Of a DNA stretch of 64,000 nucleotides, positions 16,768 to 26,117 are shown piece by piece. The position numbers and the translations under genes are program-made. The notes under the pieces were generated by a model that searched no databases, was not told the DNA's origin, and worked only from the letters and a program-made list of their open reading frames with translations. Source of the DNA: Plantibacter auratus (GTDB lineage Bacteria > Actinomycetota > Actinomycetes > Actinomycetales > Microbacteriaceae); NCBI RefSeq assembly GCF_050587365.1, contig NZ_JBOBFV010000001.1:1178001-1242000 (forward strand), read 5' to 3'. The stretch's first letter is position 1. Each line of letters opens with the position of its first letter.

Positions 16768-18375
16768 CTAGTGGAAGAAGTGACGCTCCCCCGTGAAGTA
16801 CATGGTCACGCCGGCGGCTTCGGCCGCAGCGATGACCTCTTCGTCGCGGACGGAACCACCGGGCTGCACGACCGCGCGCACACCGGCGTCGAGCAGGACC
16901 TGCAGGCCGTCGGCGAACGGGAAGAAGGCGTCCGAGGCCGCGACGGAACCCGCGGCACGGTCACCGGCTCGGCTCACGGCGAGGTGGCAGGAGTCGACGC
17001 GGTTGACCTGCCCCATGCCGACGCCCACGCTCGCGCTCCCCTTGGCGAGCAGGATGCCGTTGGACTTCACCGAGCGGCACGCCTTCCACGCGAAGATGAG
17101 GTCGAGCAGGGTGTCGTCGTCGGCGGGTTCGCCAGTGACGAGCGTCCAGCCCTTGGCGGTGTCCTGGGGGTCGTCGGCGAAGCGGTCCGCGTCCTGGTAG
17201 AGCAGGCCACCCGAGATCTGCCGGACCTCGCGGTCCTCGCGCACGAAGTCCTCCGGCAGCTGCAGGAGCCGCAGGTTCTTCTTCGTCTTGAGCACCTCGA
17301 GCGCGGCGTCCTCGAACCCCGGGGCGACGAGCACCTCGGTGAAGATCTCCTTGACCGTCTCGGCCATGCCGAGGGTCACGACGCGGTTGGCCGCGATGAC
17401 GCCGCCGAAGGCGGAGACCGGGTCGCACTCGTGCGCCCGACGGTGGGCCGAGGCGATCGGGTCGGGTGCCTTCGGGTTCGCGAAGGCGATACCGCACGGG
17501 TTCGCGTGCTTGATGATCGCGACGGCGGGGTTGGCGAAGTCGTAGGCCGCGCGGACTGCCGCGTCGGCGTCGACGTAGTTGTTGTACGACATCTCCTTGC
17601 CGTGCAACTGCGTCGCCTGGGCGATCCCGGCACCGCCCGGACGGACGTACAGCGCCGCGGCCTGGTGCGAGTTCTCGCCGTAGCGCAGCACCGCCTCGCG
17701 ACGACCGGTGACGGTCAGCGTGCTGGGGAAGGCCTCGGCTGCGGTCGTCTCCGTGCTCGCGAACCACGCGGACACAGCCGCGTCGTAGGAGGCGGTGTGG
17801 TCGAAGGCCTGCGCGGCGAGCGAGCGACGCTGAGCGAGCGTGGTGCCGCCGGCGGCGACGGCCTCGGTGATCAGCCCGTAGCGCTCGGGAGAGACCACGA
17901 TCGCGACGTTGGCGTGGTTCTTCGCCGAGGCGCGCACCATCGCCGGTCCACCGATGTCGATCTGCTCGACGACGTCGTCACCGGCTGCGCCGCTCGCGAC
18001 CGTCTCGACGAAGGGGTACAGGTTCACGACGACGAGCTGGAACGGCTCGATGCCGAGCTCGGCGAGCTGGGCCTCGTGGGATTCGAGCCGCAGGTCGGCG
18101 AGGAGTCCGGCGTGCACCGAGGGGTGCAGGGTCTTGACCCGACCGTCGAGCGACTCGGGGAATCCGGTGACCTCGGACACATCGGTCACCGTGTGGCCCG
18201 CACCGCGGATGGTCGCCGCGGTGGACCCGGTGGAGACGATCTCGACGCCCGCTGCGGCGAGTGCGCCGGCGAGCTCGAGCAGCCCGGTCTTGTCGCTGAC
18301 CGAGATCAGCGCCCGGCGGACGGGGACGAGGTCGCGTTCGCGGTAGAGGCTGTGGTCGTGGCTGGGACCGCTCAT
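16768..18375 (-). CDS. purH: Bifunctional AICAR transformylase / IMP cyclohydrolase
   Basis: A 535-residue enzyme for the last two steps to IMP. The N-terminal cyclohydrolase begins RRALISVSDKTGLLELA and has GFPESLDGRVKTLHPSVHAG. The C-terminal transformylase contains the catalytic KHANPCGIA, and ends AGVTMYFTGERHFFH, the family ending. AGGAG precedes ATG 18375, which overlaps the purN stop (ATGA). Confidence 0.97.
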   Translation of the reverse strand: MSGPSHDHSLYRERDLVPVRRALISVSDKTGLLELAGALAAAGVEIVSTGSTAATIRGAGHTVTDVSEVTGFPESLDGRVKTLHPSVHAGLLADLRLESHEAQLAELGIEPFQLVVVNLYPFVETVASGAAGDDVVEQIDIGGPAMVRASAKNHANVAIVVSPERYGLITEAVAAGGTTLAQRRSLAAQAFDHTASYDAAVSAWFASTETTAAEAFPSTLTVTGRREAVLRYGENSHQAAALYVRPGGAGIAQATQLHGKEMSYNNYVDADAAVRAAYDFANPAVAIIKHANPCGIAFANPKAPDPIASAHRRAHECDPVSAFGGVIAANRVVTLGMAETVKEIFTEVLVAPGFEDAALEVLKTKKNLRLLQLPEDFVREDREVRQISGGLLYQDADRFADDPQDTAKGWTLVTGEPADDDTLLDLIFAWKACRSVKSNGILLAKGSASVGVGMGQVNRVDSCHLAVSRAGDRAAGSVAASDAFFPFADGLQVLLDAGVRAVVQPGGSVRDEEVIAAAEAAGVTMYFTGERHFFH

Positions 18376-18998
18376 GACTGGGGTGCTCCTTCTGCTGGCG
18401 GGCGGGACGCCGTGGAGAGCGCCTCGAGGTCGATGGTTCCGGTGGCGAGGTCGCGGACGGCCTGGACGAGGAGTCGACGCTCCACCGGCTTGATCCGCTC
18501 GTGGAGGCTGTGCTCCGTGTCTTCGGGCAGGACGGGGACGCGCTCCTGCGAGATGATCGGTCCCGCGTCGACGCCGTTGTCGACGACGATGATCGATGCC
18601 CCGGTCTGCGAGGCGCCTGCCGCCAGGGCGTCCCGGACGCCGTGCGCACCCGGGAACTCGGGGAGGTACGCGGGGTGCGTGTTGATGATGCGCGGCGAGA
18701 GGGCGTCGACGACCACGGGTGGCAGGAGGCGCATGAGGCCGCTGAGGACGAGGACGTCCGGGTTCCAGACCCGGATCTGCTCGAGGAGGGCTGCGCCCCA
18801 CTCCGCCCGTGAGTCGAAGGACGAGTAGGGGACGGTGAACGACGGGATGCCGAACTCCTCGGCGTGAGCGAGACCGTCAGCCTCCCGATCGGCACCGACG
18901 GCGATGACGCGAGCGGGGAAATCCGCGTCGCGTGAGGCTTCGAGGAGGGCGCGGAGATTGGATCCGCCACCGGAGATCAGCACGACGAGTGACAGCAC
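18372..18998 (-). CDS. purN: Phosphoribosylglycinamide formyltransferase
   Basis: A 208-residue folate-dependent enzyme formylating GAR in purine synthesis. It opens VVLISGGGSNLRALLEA, and the catalytic region is IINTHPAYLPEFPGAHGVRDAL (Asn and His), with DNGVDAGPIISQ carrying the catalytic Asp. GTG 18998 has only a weak Shine-Dalgarno. It is coupled to purH. Confidence 0.96.
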   Translation of the reverse strand: MLSLVVLISGGGSNLRALLEASRDADFPARVIAVGADREADGLAHAEEFGIPSFTVPYSSFDSRAEWGAALLEQIRVWNPDVLVLSGLMRLLPPVVVDALSPRIINTHPAYLPEFPGAHGVRDALAAGASQTGASIIVVDNGVDAGPIISQERVPVLPEDTEHSLHERIKPVERRLLVQAVRDLATGTIDLEALSTASRPPAEGAPQS

Positions 18999-19007
18999 CA
19001 GAGCATC

Positions 19008-20285
19008 CTATCGGTCGCGGGCACCCTGGCCGCTCGGCTGGGCGTGCAGCTCCGGGAGGCGGTCCTCCTCGGCGAGATGCGTCGGACCGGCCGCCATGCC
19101 GACCACGGCCGCGATCCCGACCGTCAGCGTGGTCCACAGGCCCGTCGCCCAACCGTTCGGGCCGACCTCGATGAGGCGGCCTGGGCCTGCCGCGCCCGCC
19201 GAGAGGGCGGCGAGGACACCGACGATGATGCCCGCTGTGACCCCGACGCCGAGACCGACGACCGCCAGCCGCGCGAGCCCGCCACGCCCGTCGAGGTCGA
19301 CGAGCAGACGACGGCGCAGGACCACGGCAGCGGCGAATCCGATGACGACCGGGACCACGAGGACCGCGAACCCGAGCGGGCTCTCCCCCGTCGGGATGGC
19401 GCCGAGGACCGGCACGGCCGGCATGGGCCCGACGAGCGTGCCGATCGGCGAGATCGCCGTGCCGCTCCCGATGGCGAAGCCCGCGCCGGTGATCCAGCTC
19501 ATGGCCCAGATCACGAGGTTCGGCAGGTACAGGAGTTCGGCGCCGGTGACGATGGCACCGCCCAGGACGCCGAACTGCGCGCTCTCATGCAGGGAGATGA
19601 TGGCGCCGTAGCCGACGGCGATGAGGATGGCGGTCAGGACCGCGGAGACCGCCACGAGTCCGGTGGCGGCGAGTGCTCCACCACGCAGCGCCGCGACGAC
19701 CATCGACCAGGTCCCGTCCGGCATCCGGTCCCGCATCGCGCGGAGTCCGTCGAGGATCGGATCGACCGCGTCCTGCTCTCGGAACCGGACCCACAGCGCG
19801 GCGACCACGACCCCGCCTGCGAAGCGCACGGTCGGCGCGAGGGTCCCCTGGACGATCGAGGGACGCACCGCCGGGTGGAGGGCGGTGAGGGTCACGAGGA
19901 ACGAGAGCAGGGCGAACACGAGCACCGACAGCACGACGCCACCCTGCCACCAAGTGCTGCGTGCCGCGCGGGCCCCGGTGCGCAGGCCGAACAGGACCGT
20001 GCCGATCGTGAAGGCGAGGGGCGCCAGGGAGACGAGGAACGGTTCCATCCCGGCAGGCAGGCCGAGCTGCGTGACGAGGGCCGTGTCGAGGGAGATGCGC
20101 ATGCTCGAGCCGTTGCCGAGCGCCCAGATGTCGACGGCCCCCCGCCAGAGCGCGGCGGGGTCGACGTCCAACTGGAAGTGCAGGGCCCACAGGGCGAGGA
20201 GTGGGACGAGTGCGACACCGATGCCGATGGCCACGGCGAGGGTGGCATCGAGGGCGGCGAGGAGGGCGACGGTCAGACGGTTCAT
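19008..20285 (-). CDS. DUF6350 / PerM-like multi-pass membrane protein
   Basis: A 425-residue integral membrane protein with roughly ten hydrophobic segments and a polar C-terminal tail. Its position between sucD and purN is that of mycobacterial perM (cell division and persistence) and of DUF6350 proteins, and its hydropathy pattern fits. Function is inferred only from this synteny. Few catalytic-type residues are seen. Confidence 0.75.
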   Translation of the reverse strand: MNRLTVALLAALDATLAVAIGIGVALVPLLALWALHFQLDVDPAALWRGAVDIWALGNGSSMRISLDTALVTQLGLPAGMEPFLVSLAPLAFTIGTVLFGLRTGARAARSTWWQGGVVLSVLVFALLSFLVTLTALHPAVRPSIVQGTLAPTVRFAGGVVVAALWVRFREQDAVDPILDGLRAMRDRMPDGTWSMVVAALRGGALAATGLVAVSAVLTAILIAVGYGAIISLHESAQFGVLGGAIVTGAELLYLPNLVIWAMSWITGAGFAIGSGTAISPIGTLVGPMPAVPVLGAIPTGESPLGFAVLVVPVVIGFAAAVVLRRRLLVDLDGRGGLARLAVVGLGVGVTAGIIVGVLAALSAGAAGPGRLIEVGPNGWATGLWTTLTVGIAAVVGMAAGPTHLAEEDRLPELHAQPSGQGARDR

Positions 20286-20353
20286 GCGCCTTCGACCCTA
20301 CCTGGAGCCGCGCGTGCGGACGGTCAGGCACACGGCGTGCGTGGGCCGAAACG

Positions 20354-20390
20354 CCACGACGCGACGCCCGATCCGGGCGTCGCGTCGTGG
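20354..20390 (-). terminator. sucCD terminator
   Basis: A perfect 17-bp stem with a 3-nt loop, 20 bases after the sucD stop; one of the strongest hairpins in the window. Confidence 0.85.
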
Positions 20391-20410
20391 TCGCAGTCGA
20401 GCTGCGGGTG

Positions 20411-21301
20411 TTACAGCGAGGCGATGATCTCGCGCATGAGGTCGGCGGTCTCGCTCGGCGTCTTGCCGACCTTGACGCCGGCGGCCTCGAGGGCCTCCTT
20501 CTTCGCCTGCGCGGTACCTGCGGAGCCCGAGACGATCGCGCCGGCGTGGCCCATCGTCTTGCCCTCGGGCGCGGTGAAGCCCGCGACGTAACCGACGACC
20601 GGCTTCGTGACGTTCGCCTTGATGAAGTCGGCCGCGCGCTCCTCGGCGTCGCCACCGATCTCGCCGATCATGACGATGGCCTTGGTCTCGGGGTCGGCCT
20701 CGAACGCGGCGAGCGCGTCGATGTGCGTCGTGCCGATGATCGGGTCGCCGCCGATGCCGATCGCCGTCGAGAAGCCGATCTCGCGCAGCTCGTACATCAT
20801 CTGGTACGTGAGGGTGCCCGACTTCGACACGAGGCCGATCGGTCCCTTGCCGGCGATGTTCGCGGGCGTGATGCCCACGAGCGACTCCCCCGGCGTGATG
20901 ATGCCGGGGCAGTTCGGGCCGATGATGCGGGTCTTCGAGCCCTTCGACTGGGCGTAGGCCCAGAACTCGGCGGAGTCGCCGACCGGCACACCTTCGGTGA
21001 TGATGACGAGCAGCGGGATCTCGGCGTCGATGGCCTCGATGACCGCGTCCTTGGTGAATGCCGGGGGCACGAAGGCGATCGACACGTCTGCGCCGGTCTC
21101 CTTGATGGCCTCGGCGACCGTGCCGAACACGGGCAGCTCGACGCCGCCGTCGTGGGTCACGGTCGTGCCGGCCTTGCGGGCGTTCACGCCACCGACCACC
21201 TGGGTGCCGGCCTTCAGCATGAGCGCCGTGTGCTTGGTGCCCTCACCGCCGGTGATGCCCTGGACGATGACCTTGGAGTCCTTGTTGAGGAAGATTGACA
21301 T
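20411..21301 (-). CDS. sucD: Succinyl-CoA synthetase alpha subunit
   Basis: A 296-residue ADP-forming subunit carrying the phospho-histidine in KTMGHAGAIVSGS. The CoA-binding N-terminus shows IVQGITGGEGTKHTALML and the VNARKAGTT loop. It forms succinate and ATP from succinyl-CoA with SucC. It begins 14 bp after sucC. Confidence 0.97.
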   Translation of the reverse strand: MSIFLNKDSKVIVQGITGGEGTKHTALMLKAGTQVVGGVNARKAGTTVTHDGGVELPVFGTVAEAIKETGADVSIAFVPPAFTKDAVIEAIDAEIPLLVIITEGVPVGDSAEFWAYAQSKGSKTRIIGPNCPGIITPGESLVGITPANIAGKGPIGLVSKSGTLTYQMMYELREIGFSTAIGIGGDPIIGTTHIDALAAFEADPETKAIVMIGEIGGDAEERAADFIKANVTKPVVGYVAGFTAPEGKTMGHAGAIVSGSAGTAQAKKEALEAAGVKVGKTPSETADLMREIIASL

Positions 21302-21315
21302 GCTTGTGCGATCCC

Positions 21316-22479
21316 TTACTTCGAAGCCAGCTCGGCGGCCTTGTCGGCGCCTTCGTCCATGGTTGCGGCGAGCGTGATGAGCGGGTGCGCGGCGGCGGCG
21401 AGGATCTCGCGGCCCTCCGCGACCTTGTTGCCGTCGAGGCGGACCACGAGCGGCTTCGTCGCTGCGTCACCGAGGATCTCGAGCGCCTTCACGATACCGT
21501 TCGCGACCGCGTCGCAGGCGGTGATGCCACCGAAGACGTTGACGAACACGCTCTTCACCTGGGCGTCGCCGAGGATGACGTCGAGGCCTGCTGCCATGAC
21601 CTCGGCCGAGGCGCCGCCGCCGATGTCGAGGAAGTTGGCCGGCTTCACGCCGCCGTGCTGCTCGCCCGCGTAGGCGACGACGTCGAGCGTGGACATGACG
21701 AGTCCAGCGCCGTTGCCGATGATGCCGACCTCGCCGTCGAGCTTGACGTAGTTGAGGTCGTTCTCCTTGGCCTTGAGCTCCAGGGGGTCCTCGGCTGCGG
21801 TGTCTTCGAGTTCGGCGTGGTTCGGGTGACGGAAGGCGGCGTTCTCGTCGAGCGAGACCTTGCCGTCGAGGGCGACGATGCGCCCCTCTTCCGTGAGGAC
21901 GAGCGGGTTGACCTCGACGAGCGTCGCGTCCTCACCCTTGTAGACGTCGTAGAGCTTCACGAAGACGTCGGAGACCTGGTCGACGAGCTCCTCGGGGAAG
22001 TTCGCAGCCTTCGCGATCTCGACCGCGGCCGCCTTGTCGACACCGGTGAGCGGGTTCACCTCGATGCGCGCGAGCGCCTCGGGCTTCTCGACCGCGAGCT
22101 GCTCGATCTCCATGCCGCCCTCGACGCTCGTGAGCGACAGGTAGGACCGGTTGGCGCGGTCGAGCAGCACCGAGAAGTAGAACTCCTGGGCGATGCGTGC
22201 GCCGGCCGCGACCATCACGCGCTTGACGACGTGACCCTTGATGTCGAGTCCGAGGATGGCCTTCGCCGCCTCGTAGGCCTCGTCGGGGGTCTTGGCGACC
22301 TTGACGCCACCGGCCTTGCCGCGGCCTCCGACCTTCACCTGGGCCTTGACGACGACCACGCCGCCGAGACGCTCGGCCGCGGCACGCACCTCGTCCGGGG
22401 TGTCGGCGATGATGCCGGCGAGGACCGGCACCTCGTACTGCTCGAACAGGTCTCGTGCCTGATACTCGTAAAGATCCAC
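21316..22479 (-). CDS. sucC: Succinyl-CoA synthetase beta subunit
   Basis: A 387-residue ATP-grasp subunit. It begins MDLYEYQARDLFEQYEVPV and contains VVVKAQVKVGGRGKAGGVK, EVNPLVLTEEGRIVALDGK and FLDIGGGASAE. GTG 22479 is preceded by GGGAA. First gene of the sucCD operon; its upstream gap to the divergent DUF2236 gene is 160 bp and holds the promoter. Confidence 0.97.
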   Translation of the reverse strand: MDLYEYQARDLFEQYEVPVLAGIIADTPDEVRAAAERLGGVVVVKAQVKVGGRGKAGGVKVAKTPDEAYEAAKAILGLDIKGHVVKRVMVAAGARIAQEFYFSVLLDRANRSYLSLTSVEGGMEIEQLAVEKPEALARIEVNPLTGVDKAAAVEIAKAANFPEELVDQVSDVFVKLYDVYKGEDATLVEVNPLVLTEEGRIVALDGKVSLDENAAFRHPNHAELEDTAAEDPLELKAKENDLNYVKLDGEVGIIGNGAGLVMSTLDVVAYAGEQHGGVKPANFLDIGGGASAEVMAAGLDVILGDAQVKSVFVNVFGGITACDAVANGIVKALEILGDAATKPLVVRLDGNKVAEGREILAAAAHPLITLAATMDEGADKAAELASK

Positions 22480-22639
22480 GTGTCATTCCCATCCGCGCTT
22501 CGCGCGTTCTGCTGTGATTGTCGTGGCGATTTTCGGCCGCGCGTTATCTCGGCGGCGAGAGAAAAAGGGCCAGTGACGACTCTACCCCCAGCGCTGCGCC
22601 GCAACCGGACGTTCACAGTGAACGACTAAGGTCGGGTCC

Positions 22640-23440
22640 ATGACCGGCATGGCGGACCTCGCTCGCGAGGGCATCCTCGTCGCCGGCGCCGGGCGGGCCA
22701 TCCTGCTGCAGATCGCGGACCCCTCGGTCGCCGCCGGGGTGGCGCGGCACAGCGACTTCGGTTCCCGCCCGCTCGACCGGCTGCACGCCACCCTCACCTT
22801 CGTGTACGCGCTCGCCCTCGGCACGCCGGAGGAGCAGCGCAGCGTGGCACGGCGGGTGAACCACGCCCACGCGCCGGTCCGTGCCCGGCCGGGCGAGGCC
22901 GCTCCCGGGTACTCGGCGTTCGACCACGACGCGCAACTCTGGGTCGCGGCGACGCTGTACGACACCGCCGTCCAGGTCTACGAGCTCGTGCTCGGTCCGC
23001 TCGACGAGGAGTCGCGGGAGCGCCTGCACCGTGAGTACGCGATCGTGGGGACGAGCCTGCAGCTCCCGCCCGACCGCTGGCCTCCGACCCGGGCCGCGTT
23101 CGACGAGTACTTCGCAGCCCGGGTCGCGGGACTCCACGTCACCGCGGAGGCGCGCCGCGTCTCGATCGAGCTCCTGACCGCTCGCGCGGCACCGCTCCCC
23201 GTCCGGTGCCTGCTCCCGCTCGTCCGGCTCGTGACGGCGGGACTGCTGCCCGACGGCTTGCGGAGCGCCTACGGGTTCCGCTGGACGCCGCGGCAGCAGC
23301 GTCGCTTCGCGCGGCGGGTCGCCGTCGCGCGGGCCGTCTGGCCGCGTCTTCCGCAGCGACTCCGTGCGGCACCCTCCGCCTGGTACCTCCGGGTGATGCG
23401 AGAGCGGGATCGCACGGAGGCGGCCCGCCACCTCGGCTGA
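22640..23440 (+). CDS. MpaB / DUF2236 family oxygenase-like protein
   Basis: A 266-residue protein of the DUF2236 (latex-clearing/MpaB-like haem protein) family. The characteristic segments are VNHAHAPVRA and FDHDAQLWVAATLYDTAVQVYE, whose histidines are expected to ligate haem. The substrate is unknown. ATG 22640 has AAGG upstream; ATG 22649 is also possible. Confidence 0.85.
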   Translation: MTGMADLAREGILVAGAGRAILLQIADPSVAAGVARHSDFGSRPLDRLHATLTFVYALALGTPEEQRSVARRVNHAHAPVRARPGEAAPGYSAFDHDAQLWVAATLYDTAVQVYELVLGPLDEESRERLHREYAIVGTSLQLPPDRWPPTRAAFDEYFAARVAGLHVTAEARRVSIELLTARAAPLPVRCLLPLVRLVTAGLLPDGLRSAYGFRWTPRQQRRFARRVAVARAVWPRLPQRLRAAPSAWYLRVMRERDRTEAARHLG

Positions 23441-23544
23441 CGACGTTCCAGCACCGCCCTCCACAGCCCATTGGCGGAGCCGTCCCGTCCACATTCGGAT
23501 TCCCGCCCGGCTGACCGAGGTGCCGTGGTTCGCACGATGGGGGC

Positions 23545-25119
23545 ATGACAACACACCACCTCCCCCAGACCGGCCGCCTCCTCGGCGGCAGACCGCGGAT
23601 CCTCCGGCTCCTGGCAGCCGTCCCGATCCTGCTCACGCTCGTCCTCGGCATCGTCCTCGGCGGCGCGACCGCATCCTCCGCACTGACCGCCACCGGCGCC
23701 GCCTACGGTCACCGCGACGCGTCGAACGGCCGCTGGCTCGGCTCGTGGGCCTTCGACGACGGGACGGTCGGGTTCTGCATCAACCTCGACCTCCCGATCC
23801 CGCCGGGTCACGCCTACGAGCACGTCGACGGATCATCGCTCGGGTGGTTCACCCCCGAGGACGCCGCCCGCCTGGCCTACCTGTCGCGGCACTGGGGCGC
23901 CAGCCAGGACGCCGACGAGGCAGCTGCGGGCCAGCTCGCCACCTGGATCATCACCGGCCTGAACGGGTGGACGCCGGCGCAGATCGCCGCTCGGGCAGGA
24001 GCGAGCGCCGACCGCGTGCTCTCCCGGGCCCATCAGATGCTCGCCGAGGCCGACGGCCCCGGCGGCGCGAGTCGGGGAGCGAGCGCCACCATGTCCATCG
24101 AACGCGGCGAGGACGGATTCGACCTCGTCCGAACCGAACTCGCCGTCGACTTCATCTCCTCCGGCGTCACCACCCTGCCACCGGGCACCCACACCGGGAC
24201 CGTCACCCTCGACGGCGCTACCTTCGAGGACGGCACGTCCGAGCGGGCCGTCGGGAACGGTGAGAGCCTGCGGATCCTGCCGAGCACCGATGCCGCCGTC
24301 GTGGCGTTCTCAGCGAACGCCACGTTCGGTGAGCTGCCCTACGGTGCCGGCCTCACGATCGCTCGAAGCGCCGCCAACGTGCAGAGCGTCCTCATCGCCC
24401 GCCCGATCACGGTCGCGGCCGGAGCGAGCGCCGACCGCGAGCGCCCCACGCCACTCCCCTTCCAGCCGGTCGTCGTCACCACCACCTCGCACGCGACGGC
24501 GACACCGGGAACAGAGGTCACCGACCGGCTGTCCGTCGGGATCGCGACCGACACCGGCCTCGCAGCGGAGTGGGGCCTCATCGGGCCGGAGGGTGGACCG
24601 TACACGCCGATCCCGGTGACCGTCCGAAGCCAGTTGCTCGGTCCGTTCGCGGAGCGCCCGGTCGAGGCACCGGAGGTCCCGCTCGGAGCACCGGTGGTCT
24701 GCGAGGTCGAGACGCTCGTGGATGCAGGCCCCGGCGAGTACACGACGCCGTCCTGCGTCCTCCCTGAGGACGGCTACTACGTCTGGGTCGAGCGCATCGA
24801 GCCGAGCGACACCCTGCCGGAGAACGGCGGCACGATGATCCGGCCCTGGCGATCCGCCTTCGGCGTCGCCTCGGAGATCACCCTCGCCTCGACGCCGACC
24901 GTGCCCGAAGCGCGCCTCGCCGAGACCGGCGCCGACGACCGCTCCCTGCTCCTGGCCGGCTCCGCGGCGATCGGAGCGCTCGCGCTCGGCGGCATCCTGC
25001 TCACCCTCCGTGGGCGGATCACTCCGAGTGGTGCGGGTGCGGCGCTCAGCGCACGTCGAGGAGGGGTGCGAGCTGGGCGCGGTCGACGTCCAGCCACGGC
25101 GCCGCAGGGTTCACGATGA
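23545..25119 (+). CDS. Sortase-anchored surface protein with thioester (TQXA-type) domain
   Basis: A 524-residue exported protein. A hydrophobic signal sequence spans about residues 18-46. Next is a thioester-type domain with TVGFCINLDLP (Cys78) and AAGQLATWIITG (Gln130), the two residues expected to cross-link into an internal thioester for covalent adhesion. Beta-rich repeats follow. The C-terminus has a sortase-like LAETG (about 458-462), a hydrophobic helix and LRGR. A further 32-residue Arg-rich tail runs over the end of the opposite gene. The role as adhesin is inferred from the family. Confidence 0.8.
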   Translation: MTTHHLPQTGRLLGGRPRILRLLAAVPILLTLVLGIVLGGATASSALTATGAAYGHRDASNGRWLGSWAFDDGTVGFCINLDLPIPPGHAYEHVDGSSLGWFTPEDAARLAYLSRHWGASQDADEAAAGQLATWIITGLNGWTPAQIAARAGASADRVLSRAHQMLAEADGPGGASRGASATMSIERGEDGFDLVRTELAVDFISSGVTTLPPGTHTGTVTLDGATFEDGTSERAVGNGESLRILPSTDAAVVAFSANATFGELPYGAGLTIARSAANVQSVLIARPITVAAGASADRERPTPLPFQPVVVTTTSHATATPGTEVTDRLSVGIATDTGLAAEWGLIGPEGGPYTPIPVTVRSQLLGPFAERPVEAPEVPLGAPVVCEVETLVDAGPGEYTTPSCVLPEDGYYVWVERIEPSDTLPENGGTMIRPWRSAFGVASEITLASTPTVPEARLAETGADDRSLLLAGSAAIGALALGGILLTLRGRITPSGAGAALSARRGGVRAGRGRRPATAPQGSR

Positions 25120-26047
25120 TGCCGGTGATGCCCTCGTCGCTGCGGAGCGCGGCCGCGAGTTCCGCTGCGGTGACCGGGTACGCGTCATCCCCTCGTCCCA
25201 GTGCGGCGATCTCGATGGGCGAGGTGAAGACCTCCAGCAGTCGACGGTCGCCGAGGCGGGTCTCCGCGATGCCGACGGTCTTGCGGTTGCCGTCCTCGTC
25301 GACCTCGGCGCGACCGGCTACGAACCCGCCATGTGCAGCGAGCGCGGCGACCAGCCGCTGGAGGGCATCGGGTTCTCGCGGCTGGGCGAGCGCCTGCTTC
25401 GCGAGGTCGTTGTTCCGGCCGTCCCCGAACAGACGCACGATCAGCGTCTTCGGGACGACCGCACTCGCCTTGCCGTCGGCGGGGTTCAGGACGATGCCGG
25501 CGTACCCTTCGCCGGTCGCCTGACGGAGTGCCCAGACGGCGTCCACCGCGACCCCGGTGACCGGCCCGTCCGCCGTCCGCGTCTTCTCGAGCTCACGCGA
25601 CGAGGTGAAGGCGAGGAGGTAGACGGCGCCCTCCGGGTCGCGGTGGACGCCGAGCGGGATGCGCCCGGCAGCCTTGTCTTCCTCCGAGACGCCGTCGAGG
25701 CTGGTGGACAACAGCAGCTTGCCCTGGATGCTCTGCCGCAACACGTGCATCATCGCCCGTTCATCGCCACCCTCCGCCAGGGCCGTGAGCGCCTGCGCGA
25801 GGTCGACGTTGGAGTCAGGCTCGACGGGAGCGGACGCCCGGGCCGGCGCCGGGGCCGCAGCAGGCACGGAGACAGGCGCCTCCGGTGTCCGAGCGGCTGC
25901 GTTGACCGTCGTGACCGAGATCGACACCTGCGGCACGGTCTCCGGGGCTTCCGCGGCCGGATCCACCTCATCCTCAGGTGCCGATGTCTCGGCCTCCACG
26001 GCTGCAGATCGGGCATCGGACGCGTTGCGCTTGGAGAACAGACCCAT
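25046..26047 (-). CDS. SseB-like domain protein
   Basis: A 333-residue cytoplasmic protein. Residues 1-75 are Ala/Pro/Glu-rich and probably disordered. Two SseB-type domains follow (about 80-205 and 215-333), with VYLLAFTSSRELEK and AVVPKTLIVRLFGDGRNN in the first. The function is unknown; related proteins bind other enzymes or take part in secretion. Its 3' end overlaps the surface-protein gene by 74 bp. Confidence 0.75.
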   Translation of the reverse strand: MGLFSKRNASDARSAAVEAETSAPEDEVDPAAEAPETVPQVSISVTTVNAAARTPEAPVSVPAAAPAPARASAPVEPDSNVDLAQALTALAEGGDERAMMHVLRQSIQGKLLLSTSLDGVSEEDKAAGRIPLGVHRDPEGAVYLLAFTSSRELEKTRTADGPVTGVAVDAVWALRQATGEGYAGIVLNPADGKASAVVPKTLIVRLFGDGRNNDLAKQALAQPREPDALQRLVAALAAHGGFVAGRAEVDEDGNRKTVGIAETRLGDRRLLEVFTSPIEIAALGRGDDAYPVTAAELAAALRSDEGITGIIVNPAAPWLDVDRAQLAPLLDVR

Positions 26048-26117
26048 GATGCATCAGCCTAGATGCTGGATTCCGCTCAGGGAACCGGCCGGACCGACGG
26101 TGCGCGCCTCAGCGCAG

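Noticed and set aside
23560..23574. LPQTG near the N-terminus of the surface protein (residues 6-10)
   Set aside because: A sortase motif must precede a C-terminal helix and basic tail; at the N-terminus before the signal sequence it is coincidence. The C-terminal LAETG is the plausible signal.
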